A stretch of 64,000 nucleotides of DNA from Cedecea neteri (GTDB taxonomy: Bacteria; Pseudomonadota; Gammaproteobacteria; Enterobacterales; Enterobacteriaceae), in the NCBI RefSeq assembly GCF_000758325.1, contig NZ_CP009459.1, positions 1,860,001 through 1,924,000 on the forward strand, in the 5' to 3' direction. The position numbers and the translations under genes are program-made. This document shows positions 55,494 through 64,000 of this stretch, one piece after another (the first letter of the stretch is position 1; every line of letters starts with the position of its first letter). Below the pieces are notes generated by a model. That model made no database searches. It was not told the DNA's origin and saw nothing but the letters and a program-made list of their open reading frames with translations.

Positions 55494-55856
55494 ATGGACT
55501 ATGAATTTCTGCGTGACATCACCGGTATGGTGAAGGTGCGTATGTCAATGGGGCACGAGGTTGTCGGCCACTGGTTTAATGAGGAAGTGAAGGGTAACCT
55601 GGCGCTTCTGGATGAGGTCGAGCAGGCCGTGCTTTCCGTGAAAGGCAGCGAGCGTCAGTGGCAGCGTGCCGGGCATGAATATACCCTGTGGCTGGACGAG
55701 GAAGAGGTGATCGTCCGGGCTAACCAGCTGGAAATCTCCGGGGATGAGATGGAAGAGGGGATGAGCTACTACGACGAAGAAAGCCTTTCTTTTTGCGGCG
55801 TAGAGGACTTCCTGCAGGTGGTACACGCTTACCGGGAGTTTCTGCAGCAGCGTTAA
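55494..55856 (+). CDS. yacL: UPF0231 family protein YacL
   Basis: A 120-residue acidic protein of unknown function. It starts [32 protein letters not shown] and ends with [22 protein letters not shown], matching E. coli YacL along its length. ATG 55494 is chosen over an in-frame ATG 13 codons upstream, because it gives the E. coli length. It follows acnB, as in E. coli. No motif reveals a function. Confidence 0.93.
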   Translation: MDYEFLRDITGMVKVRMSMGHEVVGHWFNEEVKGNLALLDEVEQAVLSVKGSERQWQRAGHEYTLWLDEEEVIVRANQLEISGDEMEEGMSYYDEESLSFCGVEDFLQVVHAYREFLQQR

Positions 55857-55900
55857 CTCTCTGGAGCCAATAGCGCCCCACGTTGTTTGGTCTTAGAGCC

Positions 55901-55924
55901 AATGACCGTGGTTACACGGTCATT
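55901..55924. terminator. Hairpin between yacL and yacC
   Basis: AATGACCGTG (55901-55910) pairs with CACGGTCATT (55915-55924), loop GTTA, followed by ATTTAA. It lies in the 92-base gap between two convergent genes, where E. coli K-12 carries speE-speD. Confidence 0.7.
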
Positions 55925-55948
55925 ATTTAAGGCTCGGCGGGGAAAACG

Positions 55949-56296
55949 TTATTTAACGTAGGCCAGCAGGCTTAAGGAATCGCGCGCCAGAGATTTGCAT
56001 TTTGTTGCCGTGGGGATGGCAATACCGCTTAAATCTTTGTAGCTGTCTTCACCCAATGCTTTCATGTTCCAGCTATCGTAGTTGCTGAGATCCCATTGAT
56101 TTTGTTGGGCAAAAAATACCAGAGCGCGTCGGATCTGGCCGTTAGGGAGGTTTTGGTAGCCACAATCATTTTTTAAGAACACAAATACCGCAGTCAGATC
56201 GGCCATATCTTCTGCTTCAGACTCACTCAGCGCCAGGCTGCTGGTAGAAAAAGCCAGCAAAATGCCCAGTAATAACGCCCTAACTCCCATCTTCAT
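55949..56296 (-). CDS. yacC: YacC, PulS/OutS (pilotin) family protein
   Basis: A 115-residue exported protein: a signal peptide (MKMGVRALLLGILLAFSTSSLALS) followed by the conserved ESEAEDMADLTAVFVFLKNDCGYQNLPNGQIRRALV domain of the type II secretion pilotin family. There is no lipobox cysteine, so it is probably periplasmic rather than a lipoprotein. The two cysteines (NDCGYQ and ATKCKSL) could form a disulphide. ATG 56296 gives the E. coli length; a start 4 codons upstream is possible. Its secretion partner is unknown. Confidence 0.92.
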   Translation of the reverse strand: MKMGVRALLLGILLAFSTSSLALSESEAEDMADLTAVFVFLKNDCGYQNLPNGQIRRALVFFAQQNQWDLSNYDSWNMKALGEDSYKDLSGIAIPTATKCKSLARDSLSLLAYVK

Positions 56297-56376
56297 CACG
56301 TCTACCACTTTTTCTCAGATACGAAACGTTAACACAGTTAAATGGGCATCGACGATATTTATTATGAGCTTAAAAC

Positions 56377-56407
56377 TTGACCTTACCGTTAGGGAAAGGT
56401 TTATGCT
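56377..56407 (+). promoter_or_regulatory. CueR-type copper promoter of cueO
   Basis: -35 TTGACC (56377-56382) and -10 TATGCT (56402-56407) are separated by 19 bases, the long spacer typical of MerR-family activators. ACCTTACC (56380-56387) and GGGAAAGGT (56392-56400) form the dyad of a CueR box. It predicts copper-induced expression of cueO. Confidence 0.9.
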
Positions 56408-56440
56408 CGCCGACAAGTATGCCAACTAAAGGAATTGACT

Positions 56441-58033
56441 ATGCATCGCCGTAATTTTTTAAAATATACCGCGGCGCTGGGGGCTTTCAGCGCGCTGCCA
56501 CTCTGGAGCCGTGCCGCGCTGGCGGCCGATCGTCCGGCGTTGCCTATCCCACCTTTGCTTGCCCCGGATGCTAAAAATAGCATTCGCCTCACCGTAAACG
56601 CAGGAAAGAGCGTTTTTGCCGGGAAATCTGCCACAACCTGGGGCTATAACGGCACTTTGCTTGGCCCGGCGTTAAAGTTAACGCAAGGGGAAGCGGTCAC
56701 GGTCGATATTCATAATAACCTGGCAGAAGAAACCACGCTGCACTGGCATGGGCTTGAGGTTGGCGGTGAAGTCGATGGCGGCCCGCAGGGCGTTATTGCC
56801 GCCGGTGCAAAACGCAGCGTCACCTTCACACCGCAGCAGCGTGCGGCGACCTGCTGGTTCCACCCGCATCAGCATGGTAAAACCGGGCATCAGGTGGCCA
56901 TGGGGCTCGGTGGCCTCGTATTGATTGAAGATAACGAAAGTGCCCAACTGATGCTGCCGAAGCAGTGGGGCATCGACGATATCCCGCTGATTATCCAGGA
57001 TAAGCGTTTCGGTAAGGACGGTGAGATTGACTACCAGCTGGACGTCATGAGCGCGGCCGTAGGCTGGTTTGGCGACACGCTGCTGTGCAACGGCGCAGTT
57101 TATCCCCAGCACACCAATCCGCGCGGCTGGCTGCGCCTGCGTTTGCTTAACGGCTGTAATGCCCGCTCGTTGAACATTGCCGCCAGCGACAATCGCCCGC
57201 TCTACGTCATCGCCAGCGACGGCGGACTGCTGGCCGAGCCAGTCAAAGTCACGGAGCTGGAAATTCTGATGGGGGAACGGTTCGAGGTGCTGGTCGATAC
57301 CCGTGACGGCAAGCCTTTTGATATCGTCACGCTGCCGGTGAAGCAAATGGGTATGACCGTGGCGCCTTTCGACAAACCTGCTCCGGTGGTTCGCATTCAG
57401 CCGCTGATTATCGCAGCCTCTGGCACGTTGCCGGACAAACTGGTCAACGTGCCTGCGCTCCCGTCGCTGGAAGGCGCAACTGAACGCTGGCTGCAACTGA
57501 TGATGGACCCGATGCTCGACATGATGGGCATGCAGGCGCTGATGGACAAATACGGCATGCAGGCGATGGCGGGCATGTCGATGGAAGGCCACGGCGATAT
57601 GGGCAATATGGATCATGGCAACATGAAAAATATGAACCACGGCAGCATGGGGAATATGAATCATGGCGGTATGAGCCACGGATTTGATTTCCACAATACC
57701 AACAAAATCAACGGGAAAGCTTTCGATATGGCGACCCCAGCGTTTGCTGCACAAAAAGGGAAATACGAGAAGTGGACGATATCCGGGGAAGGCGACATGA
57801 TGCTGCACCCGTTCCATATTCACGGCACCCAGTTCCGTATCCTGTCTGAAAACGGTAAACCGGTGGCGGCACATCGCCAGGGCTGGAAAGACACGGTGAA
57901 GGTGGAAGGCGCGCGCAGCGAGGTGCTGGTGAAGTTTGACCATGCAGCACCAAAGGAGGCGGCCTATATGGCGCACTGTCATCTGCTGGAGCATGAAGAT
58001 ACCGGCATGATGCTCGGTTTTACCGTCGCGTAA
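56441..58033 (+). CDS. cueO: Multicopper oxidase CueO
   Basis: A 530-residue periplasmic cuprous oxidase protecting against copper. The Tat signal peptide [28 protein letters not shown] has the twin arginines. Copper ligand motifs are [26 protein letters not shown] and the C-terminal [13 protein letters not shown]. The Met/His-rich insert over the T1 site (about residues 350-410) has repeated MGNM-x-HGNM/MNHG units and accounts for most of the 14 extra residues over E. coli (516). ATG 56441 has AAAGGA upstream. The gene sits under a CueR-type promoter. Confidence 0.96.
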   Translation: MHRRNFLKYTAALGAFSALPLWSRAALAADRPALPIPPLLAPDAKNSIRLTVNAGKSVFAGKSATTWGYNGTLLGPALKLTQGEAVTVDIHNNLAEETTLHWHGLEVGGEVDGGPQGVIAAGAKRSVTFTPQQRAATCWFHPHQHGKTGHQVAMGLGGLVLIEDNESAQLMLPKQWGIDDIPLIIQDKRFGKDGEIDYQLDVMSAAVGWFGDTLLCNGAVYPQHTNPRGWLRLRLLNGCNARSLNIAASDNRPLYVIASDGGLLAEPVKVTELEILMGERFEVLVDTRDGKPFDIVTLPVKQMGMTVAPFDKPAPVVRIQPLIIAASGTLPDKLVNVPALPSLEGATERWLQLMMDPMLDMMGMQALMDKYGMQAMAGMSMEGHGDMGNMDHGNMKNMNHGSMGNMNHGGMSHGFDFHNTNKINGKAFDMATPAFAAQKGKYEKWTISGEGDMMLHPFHIHGTQFRILSENGKPVAAHRQGWKDTVKVEGARSEVLVKFDHAAPKEAAYMAHCHLLEHEDTGMMLGFTVA

Positions 58034-58064
58034 AAAAAAGAGCGGGTGGCCTGAGCCACCCGCT
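58033..58064 (-). terminator. gcd terminator
   Basis: On the minus strand AGCGGGTGGC (58064-58055) pairs with GCCACCCGCT (58050-58041) and is followed by a run of T (58039-58033). It is also a stem for the cueO message, but there it lacks a T run. Confidence 0.9.
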
Positions 58065-58082
58065 ATGCGTTACAGCAATGAG

Positions 58083-60473
58083 TTACTTCGCGTCGTCCGG
58101 CAGAGCGTACGCCACAATATAATCCCCCATCTTGGTGCCAAAGGAGCCATGGCCGCCTGCGGAAATCACCACATACTGCTTGCCGTTAACTTCATACGTC
58201 ATCGGTGTAGCCTGCCCACCGGCTGGCAGACGTGCTTCCCACAGCTGTTTCCCGTTACGCATATCAAACGCGCGCAGGTAGTTATCTGCGGTGGCACCAA
58301 TAAACATTACGTTACCGGCGGTGGAGATTGGGCCGCCCAGCATTGGCATCCCCATGCGGAATTTCATTGGAATACCGGTTGGGAACGGCATGCTGTCTTC
58401 CACGGTACCAATACGTTTCTTCCACACGATTTCGTTGGTTTTCAGGTCAACGCCAGAGATGTAGCCCCAGGCTGGCTGTTTGCACGGCAGGCCGAGCGGC
58501 GACAGGAACGGGTTGAGCGTAACGCCATACGGCACGCCGTACTGCGGCTGAACGCCGGATTCCGTGCCTGAACCTTTCGCGTCTTTTGGTGGTTCCATTG
58601 GGTTACCTGGTCCGCGTGGAATCAGCTTAGACACGAACGGCAGCGCCATTGGGTTGGTCATCGCGACCTGATTATTCGGGTCAACGGAGATCCCGCCCCA
58701 CTCGAACATCCCCAGGTTGCCAGGGAACACCAGCGTCCCTTTCTCTGAAGGCGGGGTGAAGATGCCTTCATAGCGCATGCTGTGGAACATGACGCGGCAG
58801 ACCAACTGATCGAACATGGTCGCGCCCCACATATCCGCCCCGCTCAGATCTTTCTTCGGACGGAAGGTCAGCTCGGAGAATGGCTGGGTAGGGGAAACAT
58901 GGTCGCCTTTGGCGGCACCTTGCGGAACAGGCTGCTCCGGGGCTGGCACCACTAATTTACCGTCGCGTCGGTCCAGCACAAAGATGTTGCCGGTTTTAGC
59001 GGGAGCGTAGACAACCGGCACCTTGTTGCCGTTCTTATCGGTGATATCCGCCAGCGTTGGCTGGGCAGGCATGTCCATGTCCCACAGGTCGTGGTGAACG
59101 GTCTGATAGGACCAGGCCAGCTTACCGGTGCTGGCATTCAGCGCGACGATGCTGCTGGCGTAACGTTCCTGCTCAGGTGTGCGGTTGCCGCCCCAGATGT
59201 CCGGCGTGGTCACGCCCATCGGCAGGTAAACCAGATCCAGTTTTGCGTCATACGCCGCCGGAGCCCAAGAGTTCGGCGAGTTCAGCGTGTAATGATGCTC
59301 ATCATCCGGAATAGCGTTTGGATCTTTCGCGCCTGGGTCAAATGCCCACAACAGTTTACCGGTATTAACATCAAAACCACGAATAACGCCGGAAGGCTCA
59401 CGGGTAGAGAAGTTGTCGGTCACTGCGCCGGCAATCACAATCACCTTGTCGGTGACGATAGGCGGTGAGGTCGGCTCATACATGCCCGGCGTGGTCACCG
59501 GCTGGTTGGTCTGCAGGTTCAGAATACCTTTGTTCGCAAAGCTCTCACACAGCTTGCCGGTATCGGCGTTAAGCGCGAACAGGCGGCCATCGTTCACCGG
59601 CAGAATGATGCGGCGAGGGCAGTCGGCCACAACATCCGCAGAAGCGTTATCTGCGGTGGCTTCGTGGTAAGAAACGCCACGGCAGGTCACGTGCTGGAAC
59701 GAAGGGTCAGTATTTAGCTGGGGGTCAAACTTCCACTTTTCTTTCCCGGTAGAGGCATCCAGCGCGAACAGCTGCTGGTGCGCGGTGCACAGGTAAAGCA
59801 TGTCGCGGATTTTGATCGGGGTGACTTCGTTGGTGATTTCACCCGGGTCGGTAGCACGCTTCACGTCGCCGGTCTGGAAGCGCCAGGCTTCCTTCAACTG
59901 ACCCACGTTTTGCGTGGTGATCTGCTTGAGCGGAGAGAAACGCTGCCCTTCCTGATTGCGGCCATAAGCTGGCCAGTCGGCATCAGGAATGGAAGACTCA
60001 GCCGCAGTGGTGGCGTTATCCAGATTCAGCGTACCGTTGATCTCTTGCGGGTCGTTAAAGCCCGCCCAGACTAGCACAACGGCGGTAATCAGCAGGGAAA
60101 CCACCAGCGATGCCGCCGCGCCGCTTGCTGGAATCACCAGGCGGCGAGACACAAACGGCAGCAGAAGCCAGACGCCGAAGAAGACAAGCACGTCGCAGCG
60201 TGGCGTCAGCGCCCAGAAGTCGAAGCCGACCTCCCAGACGCCCCAGGCCATCGTACACAGCAGCAGTGCCGCGTAGAGCCAAAGCGCAGAAGCTTTGCTC
60301 TTCCACAGCAGCCAGGCGACGCCGAGCATCACCAGGCCGGCGATCGGGTAGTACCACGACCCGCCGATAGCCACTAACCATATCCCGCCAAAGAGTAAAT
60401 AGAGCCCGCAAATTACAGCGAAGAGGGCTGAGAGGGTCACAAATAGTTGCGATCCGGTTTTATTTATTTTCAC
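58083..60473 (-). CDS. gcd: Quinoprotein glucose dehydrogenase
   Basis: A 796-residue membrane enzyme that uses PQQ to oxidise glucose to gluconolactone in the periplasm, passing electrons to ubiquinone. The first ~140 residues hold five membrane segments; the rest is an eight-bladed PQQ propeller (DWPAYGRNQEGQRFSPL, CRGVSYHEA, WDMDMPAQPTLADI, GQATPMTYEVNGKQYVVISAGGHGSFGT). I chose GTG 60473 (KINKTGSQLF follows), which gives the E. coli length; ATG 60488 would add 5 residues. No PQQ synthesis genes are in this window. A CRP site lies 53-68 bases upstream. Confidence 0.94.
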   Translation of the reverse strand: MKINKTGSQLFVTLSALFAVICGLYLLFGGIWLVAIGGSWYYPIAGLVMLGVAWLLWKSKASALWLYAALLLCTMAWGVWEVGFDFWALTPRCDVLVFFGVWLLLPFVSRRLVIPASGAAASLVVSLLITAVVLVWAGFNDPQEINGTLNLDNATTAAESSIPDADWPAYGRNQEGQRFSPLKQITTQNVGQLKEAWRFQTGDVKRATDPGEITNEVTPIKIRDMLYLCTAHQQLFALDASTGKEKWKFDPQLNTDPSFQHVTCRGVSYHEATADNASADVVADCPRRIILPVNDGRLFALNADTGKLCESFANKGILNLQTNQPVTTPGMYEPTSPPIVTDKVIVIAGAVTDNFSTREPSGVIRGFDVNTGKLLWAFDPGAKDPNAIPDDEHHYTLNSPNSWAPAAYDAKLDLVYLPMGVTTPDIWGGNRTPEQERYASSIVALNASTGKLAWSYQTVHHDLWDMDMPAQPTLADITDKNGNKVPVVYAPAKTGNIFVLDRRDGKLVVPAPEQPVPQGAAKGDHVSPTQPFSELTFRPKKDLSGADMWGATMFDQLVCRVMFHSMRYEGIFTPPSEKGTLVFPGNLGMFEWGGISVDPNNQVAMTNPMALPFVSKLIPRGPGNPMEPPKDAKGSGTESGVQPQYGVPYGVTLNPFLSPLGLPCKQPAWGYISGVDLKTNEIVWKKRIGTVEDSMPFPTGIPMKFRMGMPMLGGPISTAGNVMFIGATADNYLRAFDMRNGKQLWEARLPAGGQATPMTYEVNGKQYVVISAGGHGSFGTKMGDYIVAYALPDDAK

Positions 60474-60525
60474 AATTATCACACTCATAAAGGTTTGATA
60501 GCATTTAATTATAGTTATTAACAAG

Positions 60526-60541
60526 TGTGATGGTTGTCACA
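60526..60541. promoter_or_regulatory. CRP operator between gcd and hpt
   Basis: TGTGATGGTTGTCACA matches TGTGA-N6-TCACA at all fixed positions. cAMP-CRP is known to repress gcd in E. coli, and this position, about 60 bases before the gcd start codon, fits. It may also influence hpt on the other side. Confidence 0.82.
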
Positions 60542-60583
60542 TTTATGGCTTTTTTTTGAAGTGGGGATGTGAAGGCGATTTGC

Positions 60584-60592
60584 TGGTATACT
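60584..60592 (+). promoter_or_regulatory. Extended -10 promoter of hpt
   Basis: TGGTATACT is an extended -10 element (TG-N-TATACT); no good -35 is visible at the right distance. The start would be near 60600, leaving about 70 bases of leader. Confidence 0.7.
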
Positions 60593-60669
60593 CCACGCCT
60601 CAATATTTTGTGTTGGCTGCAGGTGAACCAGCATTAAATGATTTGTTTTTAAATCATATGGTTAGAGAT

Positions 60670-61206
60670 ATGAAACATACTGTTGAAGTGATGATCCCGG
60701 AAGCGGAGATCAAAGCCCGTGTCGCTGAGTTGGGTCGTCAAATCACCGAACACTATCGCGACAGCGGCAGTGACATGGTGCTGGTAGGTCTGCTGCGTGG
60801 GTCATTTATGTTTATGGCGGATCTGTGCCGTGAAGTTCAGGTTTCCCATGAAGTCGATTTTATGACCGCATCAAGCTACGGCAGCGGCATGTCCACCACT
60901 CGCGACGTGAAGATCCTGAAAGATCTGGATGAAGACATTCGCGGGAAAGATGTGCTGATCGTGGAAGATATCATCGACTCCGGCAACACCCTGAGCAAAG
61001 TGCGCGAGATCCTGAGCCTGCGTGAACCAAAATCTCTGGCCATTTGTACGCTACTGGACAAACCGACTCGCCGCGAAGTGAATGTTAACGTTGAATACGT
61101 TGGCTTCTCTATTCCAGACGAATTCGTCGTTGGCTACGGCATCGACTATGCCCAGCGCTATCGCCACCTGCCGTTCGTTGGCAAAGTGGTAATGCTGGAC
61201 GAGTAA
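60670..61206 (+). CDS. hpt: Hypoxanthine phosphoribosyltransferase
   Basis: A 178-residue purine salvage enzyme converting hypoxanthine (and guanine weakly) with PRPP to IMP. The PRPP motif [14 protein letters not shown] is at about residues 98-111. ATG 60670 ([13 protein letters not shown]) is chosen; another ATG four codons upstream (60658) gives the 182-residue form also used in annotations. It is divergent from gcd and convergent with can. Confidence 0.95.
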   Translation: MKHTVEVMIPEAEIKARVAELGRQITEHYRDSGSDMVLVGLLRGSFMFMADLCREVQVSHEVDFMTASSYGSGMSTTRDVKILKDLDEDIRGKDVLIVEDIIDSGNTLSKVREILSLREPKSLAICTLLDKPTRREVNVNVEYVGFSIPDEFVVGYGIDYAQRYRHLPFVGKVVMLDE

Positions 61207-61225
61207 TCAATCGTCGCAAGCTAAC

Positions 61226-61252
61226 AAAAAAGGGCCTTAAAAGGCCCTTTTT
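61226..61252. terminator. Bidirectional terminator between hpt and can
   Basis: AGGGCCT (61231-61237) pairs with AGGCCCT (61242-61248); an A run precedes and a T run follows, so it can end transcripts from both sides. Confidence 0.9.
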
Positions 61253-61272
61253 GCTATCCACTTTTCGCGGAA

Positions 61273-61953
61273 TTATTGAGAAGCTGCGCGATTCCGGTGG
61301 CTATGGTGGGTATTCTTCAGGTTGGCTATGCCGCTGCGGTAACCTTGCTCTAGTGACTCGCGGCTGGTGGCGGTCACTTCAAGGTCGCGCAGGCGCCCAT
61401 CGTGAATACCGTAGACCCAGCCGTGAACCGTGACTTTCTGGCCGCGCTTCCAGGCAGACTGCATGATGGTGGAATGGCCGATGTTGTACACCTGCTCCAT
61501 GACGTTCAATTCACAGAGCGTGTCCATCCGCTGTTCCGGTGCCAGTTCCCCTAAGAGCGAACTATGCTTGAACCACAGGTCGCGAATGTGCAGCAGCCAG
61601 TTGTTAATTAGGCCCAGCTCCGGGTTTTCGACCGCAGCCTGAACGCCACCGCAGCCGTAGTGGCCGCAGATAATAATGTGCTCAACTTCAAGGACGTCTA
61701 CGGCATATTGCACAACGGAAAGGCAATTCAGATCGGTATGAACAACCAGGTTCGCCACGTTACGGTGAACAAAGAGTTCGCCTGGCTCCAGGCCGGTAAG
61801 TCGTTCGGCGGGAACACGGCTGTCGGAGCAGCCAATCCAGAGAAAGCGGGGTTTTTGTGCCTGGGCAAGTCTTTCGAAGAAACCGGGGTCTTCCTCAACC
61901 AGCATTTTTGACCAAAGTTCATTATTGCTGATAAGGGAATCAATGTCTTTCAT
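61273..61953 (-). CDS. can: Beta-class carbonic anhydrase Can
   Basis: A 226-residue beta-carbonic anhydrase, needed for bicarbonate supply in ordinary air. Zinc ligands Cys42 and Asp44 are in [10 protein letters not shown], and His98 and Cys101 in [10 protein letters not shown]. The C-terminus ([31 protein letters not shown] in sequence) is six residues longer than the 220 of E. coli Can. It is divergent from yadG. Confidence 0.96.
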   Translation of the reverse strand: MKDIDSLISNNELWSKMLVEEDPGFFERLAQAQKPRFLWIGCSDSRVPAERLTGLEPGELFVHRNVANLVVHTDLNCLSVVQYAVDVLEVEHIIICGHYGCGGVQAAVENPELGLINNWLLHIRDLWFKHSSLLGELAPEQRMDTLCELNVMEQVYNIGHSTIMQSAWKRGQKVTVHGWVYGIHDGRLRDLEVTATSRESLEQGYRSGIANLKNTHHSHRNRAASQ

Positions 61954-62050
61954 GTGAGGTTAACGCCTGTCACCCGAGAAGTGCGATGGGGTAATATAGG
62001 GTAACTCTACGAATTTTCAAACAAGTACCGAATAAGGTAAGCGAATATCC

Positions 62051-62977
62051 ATGACAATTGCATTGGAACTGGAACAGTTAACGAAAACCTATCCCGGCGG
62101 CGTCCAGGCGCTACGCGGGATAGATCTTCGCGTTGAAGCGGGTGATTTCTATGCGCTGCTCGGCCCTAACGGTGCGGGAAAATCCACCACCATCGGTATC
62201 ATCAGCTCGCTGGTGAATAAAACCTCCGGCCGCGTGCGGGTGTTTGGCTACGATCTGCAAAAAGACGTGGTCAACGCCAAACGCCAGCTTGGTCTGGTTC
62301 CGCAGGAATTCAACTTCAACCCGTTTGAAACGGTGCAGCAAATCGTCGTGCACCAGGCTGGCTACTACGGCGTTGAGCGCAGCGAAGCGATAGCGCGCAG
62401 CGAAAAGTATTTAAAACAGCTCGATCTGTGGGAAAAACGCAACGAACGTGCCCGTATGTTATCCGGGGGGATGAAGCGCCGCCTGATGATTGCCCGTGCG
62501 TTAATGCACGAACCTAAGCTACTGATTCTGGATGAACCAACCGCTGGCGTAGACATCGAGCTGCGCCGTTCTATGTGGGGCTTCCTGAAAGATCTCAACG
62601 ACAAAGGCACCACCATTATTTTGACCACCCACTATCTGGAAGAAGCCGAAATGCTGTGCCGTAACATCGGCATTATCCAGCGTGGCGAGCTGGTGGAAAA
62701 TACCTCGATGAAGTCGCTACTTTCCAAGCTGAAATCAGAAACCTTCATCCTGGATTTGGCCCCTAAAAGTCCACTACCTAAGCTGGATGGCTATCAGTAT
62801 CGGCTGGTGGATACGTCCACGCTGGAAGTTGAAGTGCTGCGTGAACAGGGGATTAACAGTGTGTTTAGCCAGCTAAGCGCGCAGGGGATTCAGGTGCAAA
62901 GTATGCGTAACAAAGCTAACCGTCTCGAAGAGTTGTTCGTGACGCTGGTAAACGGTAAACAAGGGGATCAGGCATGA
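62051..62977 (+). CDS. yadG: ABC transporter ATPase YadG
   Basis: A 308-residue ABC-2 type ATPase: Walker A LLGPNGAGKSTTIG (about residues 36-49), signature LSGGMKRRLMIARAL, Walker B LLILDEPTAGVDIE and the H-loop TTHYLEEAE. It pairs with the permease YadH, whose ATG overlaps its stop by 4 bases. The substrate is unknown. The length equals the E. coli protein. Confidence 0.95.
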   Translation: MTIALELEQLTKTYPGGVQALRGIDLRVEAGDFYALLGPNGAGKSTTIGIISSLVNKTSGRVRVFGYDLQKDVVNAKRQLGLVPQEFNFNPFETVQQIVVHQAGYYGVERSEAIARSEKYLKQLDLWEKRNERARMLSGGMKRRLMIARALMHEPKLLILDEPTAGVDIELRRSMWGFLKDLNDKGTTIILTTHYLEEAEMLCRNIGIIQRGELVENTSMKSLLSKLKSETFILDLAPKSPLPKLDGYQYRLVDTSTLEVEVLREQGINSVFSQLSAQGIQVQSMRNKANRLEELFVTLVNGKQGDQA

Positions 62978-63744
62978 TGCAGCTGTACTGGGTGGCGCTG
63001 AAAAGCATCTGGACCAAAGAGGTTCACCGCTTCGCCCGTATCTGGATCCAGACGCTGGTTCCACCGGTCATCACCATGACCCTTTATTTCATTATCTTTG
63101 GGAACCTGATTGGCTCGCGTATCGGCGAAATGCACGGCTTCACCTACATGCAGTTCATCGTGCCGGGCCTGATCATGATGGCGGTGATCACTAACGCCTA
63201 TGCCAACGTTGCTTCGTCGTTCTTCAGCGCGAAGTTCCAGCGCAATATCGAAGAGCTGCTGGTGGCGCCGGTACCCACGCACGTGATCATCGCGGGCTAT
63301 GTTGGCGGTGGAGTCGCGCGTGGACTGTGCGTGGGTATTCTGGTCACGGCGGTGTCCCTGTTCTTCGTCCCATTCCAGGTGCATTCCTGGCTGTTCGTGG
63401 CGTTGACACTGGTACTGACGGCTATTTTGTTCTCGCTGGCCGGTCTGCTGAACGCCGTCTTTGCCAAAACGTTCGATGATATCAGCCTGATCCCGACCTT
63501 CGTGCTGACGCCGCTGACCTATCTGGGCGGGGTGTTTTATTCCCTGACCCTGCTGCCGCCTTTCTGGCAGGCTCTCTCGCACCTGAACCCAATCGTCTAC
63601 ATGATTAGCGGCTTCCGTTTTGGTTTCCTGGGCATTACCGATGTGCCATTGGTGACCACCGTCGGCGTGCTGGCAATCTTTATCGTCGTGTTTTACCTGC
63701 TGTGCTGGTATCTCATCCAGCGTGGCCGCGGATTGCGCACCTGA
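62974..63744 (+). CDS. yadH: ABC-2 type permease YadH
   Basis: A 256-residue membrane protein with about six membrane segments (for example VPPVITMTLYFIIFGNLIG, QFIVPGLIMMAVIT, LFVALTLVLTAILFSLAGLL, LAIFIVVFYLLCWYLI) and the ABC-2 signature region FDDISLIPTFVLTPLTYLGGVFYSLTLLPP. It forms an exporter of unknown substrate with YadG. Confidence 0.95.
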   Translation: MMQLYWVALKSIWTKEVHRFARIWIQTLVPPVITMTLYFIIFGNLIGSRIGEMHGFTYMQFIVPGLIMMAVITNAYANVASSFFSAKFQRNIEELLVAPVPTHVIIAGYVGGGVARGLCVGILVTAVSLFFVPFQVHSWLFVALTLVLTAILFSLAGLLNAVFAKTFDDISLIPTFVLTPLTYLGGVFYSLTLLPPFWQALSHLNPIVYMISGFRFGFLGITDVPLVTTVGVLAIFIVVFYLLCWYLIQRGRGLRT

Positions 63745-63756
63745 TTATCCCTTCTT

Positions 63757-63783
63757 AAATCCCCCTCTTTAGGGGGATTTTTC
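63757..63783 (+). terminator. yadGH intrinsic terminator
   Basis: AAATCCCCCT (63757-63766) pairs with AGGGGGATTT (63771-63780), loop CTTT, followed by a short T run. Confidence 0.9.
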
Positions 63784-63860
63784 TTACGCCAAATTGATAC
63801 GCATCAGGCTACTTATTCAGCGTTCTGGCACACTGTCGCTCCATAAACAGGAGAGACTTT

Positions 63861-64000
63861 ATGCTTGGCTGGGTCATTGCCGGACACGACGACTACGCAC
63901 AAAAGATACTGGATGCTCTCGAGCAGCGTTTTGGGCCACAGCCTCAGTGCTGTGCGGTGAATTTCTGGCACGGGTTAAGTACCAATATGCTTAGCCGGAT
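63861..64000 (+). CDS. yadI: PTS EIIA component YadI, cut by window end
   Basis: The first 46 codons of a mannose-family PTS EIIA domain protein: MLGWVIAGHDDYAQKILDAL, then AVNFWHGLSTNMLSR. The histidine at position 9 is where EIIA-Man proteins carry the phosphorylated His. GGAGAG lies 6 bases upstream of the ATG. It follows yadGH as in E. coli. The rest lies beyond base 64000. Confidence 0.9.
   Translation, partial: MLGWVIAGHDDYAQKILDALEQRFGPQPQCCAVNFWHGLSTNMLSR

Overview
The window is a chromosomal stretch of an enterobacterium (order Enterobacterales, family Enterobacteriaceae). Gene order, operator sites and protein lengths follow the Escherichia coli / Salmonella 'two-minute' region almost gene for gene. 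It is not E. coli K-12: speE-speD and yacH are missing from their usual places, a dciA-like gene lies between lpxC and secM, and several intergenic regions differ. I do not assign a genus. I see no tRNA, rRNA, IS element, prophage, integron or CRISPR array; nearly everything is core genome.

Layout: (1) 1-1470, end of the sgrS/sgrT sugar-phosphate stress locus and setA. (2) 1500-10430, branched-chain amino acid synthesis: the leuLABCD operon with attenuator on the minus strand, the divergent regulator leuO, and ilvIH. (3) 10550-11560, cra. (4) 12028-29980, the division and cell wall (dcw) cluster mraZ-rsmH-ftsL-ftsI-murE-murF-mraY-murD-ftsW-murG-murC-ddlB-ftsQ-ftsA-ftsZ-lpxC, tightly packed with many 1-14 nt overlaps and driven from a clear Pmra/MraZ operator region. 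(5) 29980-35820, a dciA-like gene (minus), secM-secA, mutT, and the minus-strand set coaE-zapD-yacG. (6) 36200-41390, guaC, the type IV pilin operon ppdD-hofB-hofC, and nadC. (7) 41460-44300, ampD-ampE and aroP. (8) 44790-51960, pyruvate dehydrogenase: PdhR operator, pdhR, aceE, aceF, lpd. (9) 51960-52700, an unusual intergenic region described below. (10) 52700-58070, acnB, yacL, yacC, and cueO with a CueR-type promoter. (11) 58080-64000, gcd, hpt, can, yadG-yadH, and the start of yadI, cut by the window edge.

The most interesting segment is 51966-52484, between lpd and acnB. A minus-strand RNA with its own promoter and terminator carries a 39-codon ORF that begins with a hydrophobic, signal-like stretch, behind a leader of about 200 nt. 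Back to back with it, sharing the same -10 bases, a plus-strand promoter drives a short RNA of about 140 nt that ends at a strong intrinsic terminator. That short RNA contains a 16-nt segment able to pair without a break (one G-U) with the leader of the peptide mRNA. This is the architecture of a type I toxin-antitoxin module of the TisB/IstR or TimP/TimR kind. The call is an inference from sequence layout and is untested.

Other points: perfect CRP core sites lie upstream of cra and of gcd. SgrT appears extended so that its stop codon falls inside the ptsG-pairing part of SgrS. SecM keeps its arrest motif although its middle region looks diverged. CueO has an enlarged Met/His-rich segment. 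The pdhR-aceE spacer folds into a long two-tier hairpin.
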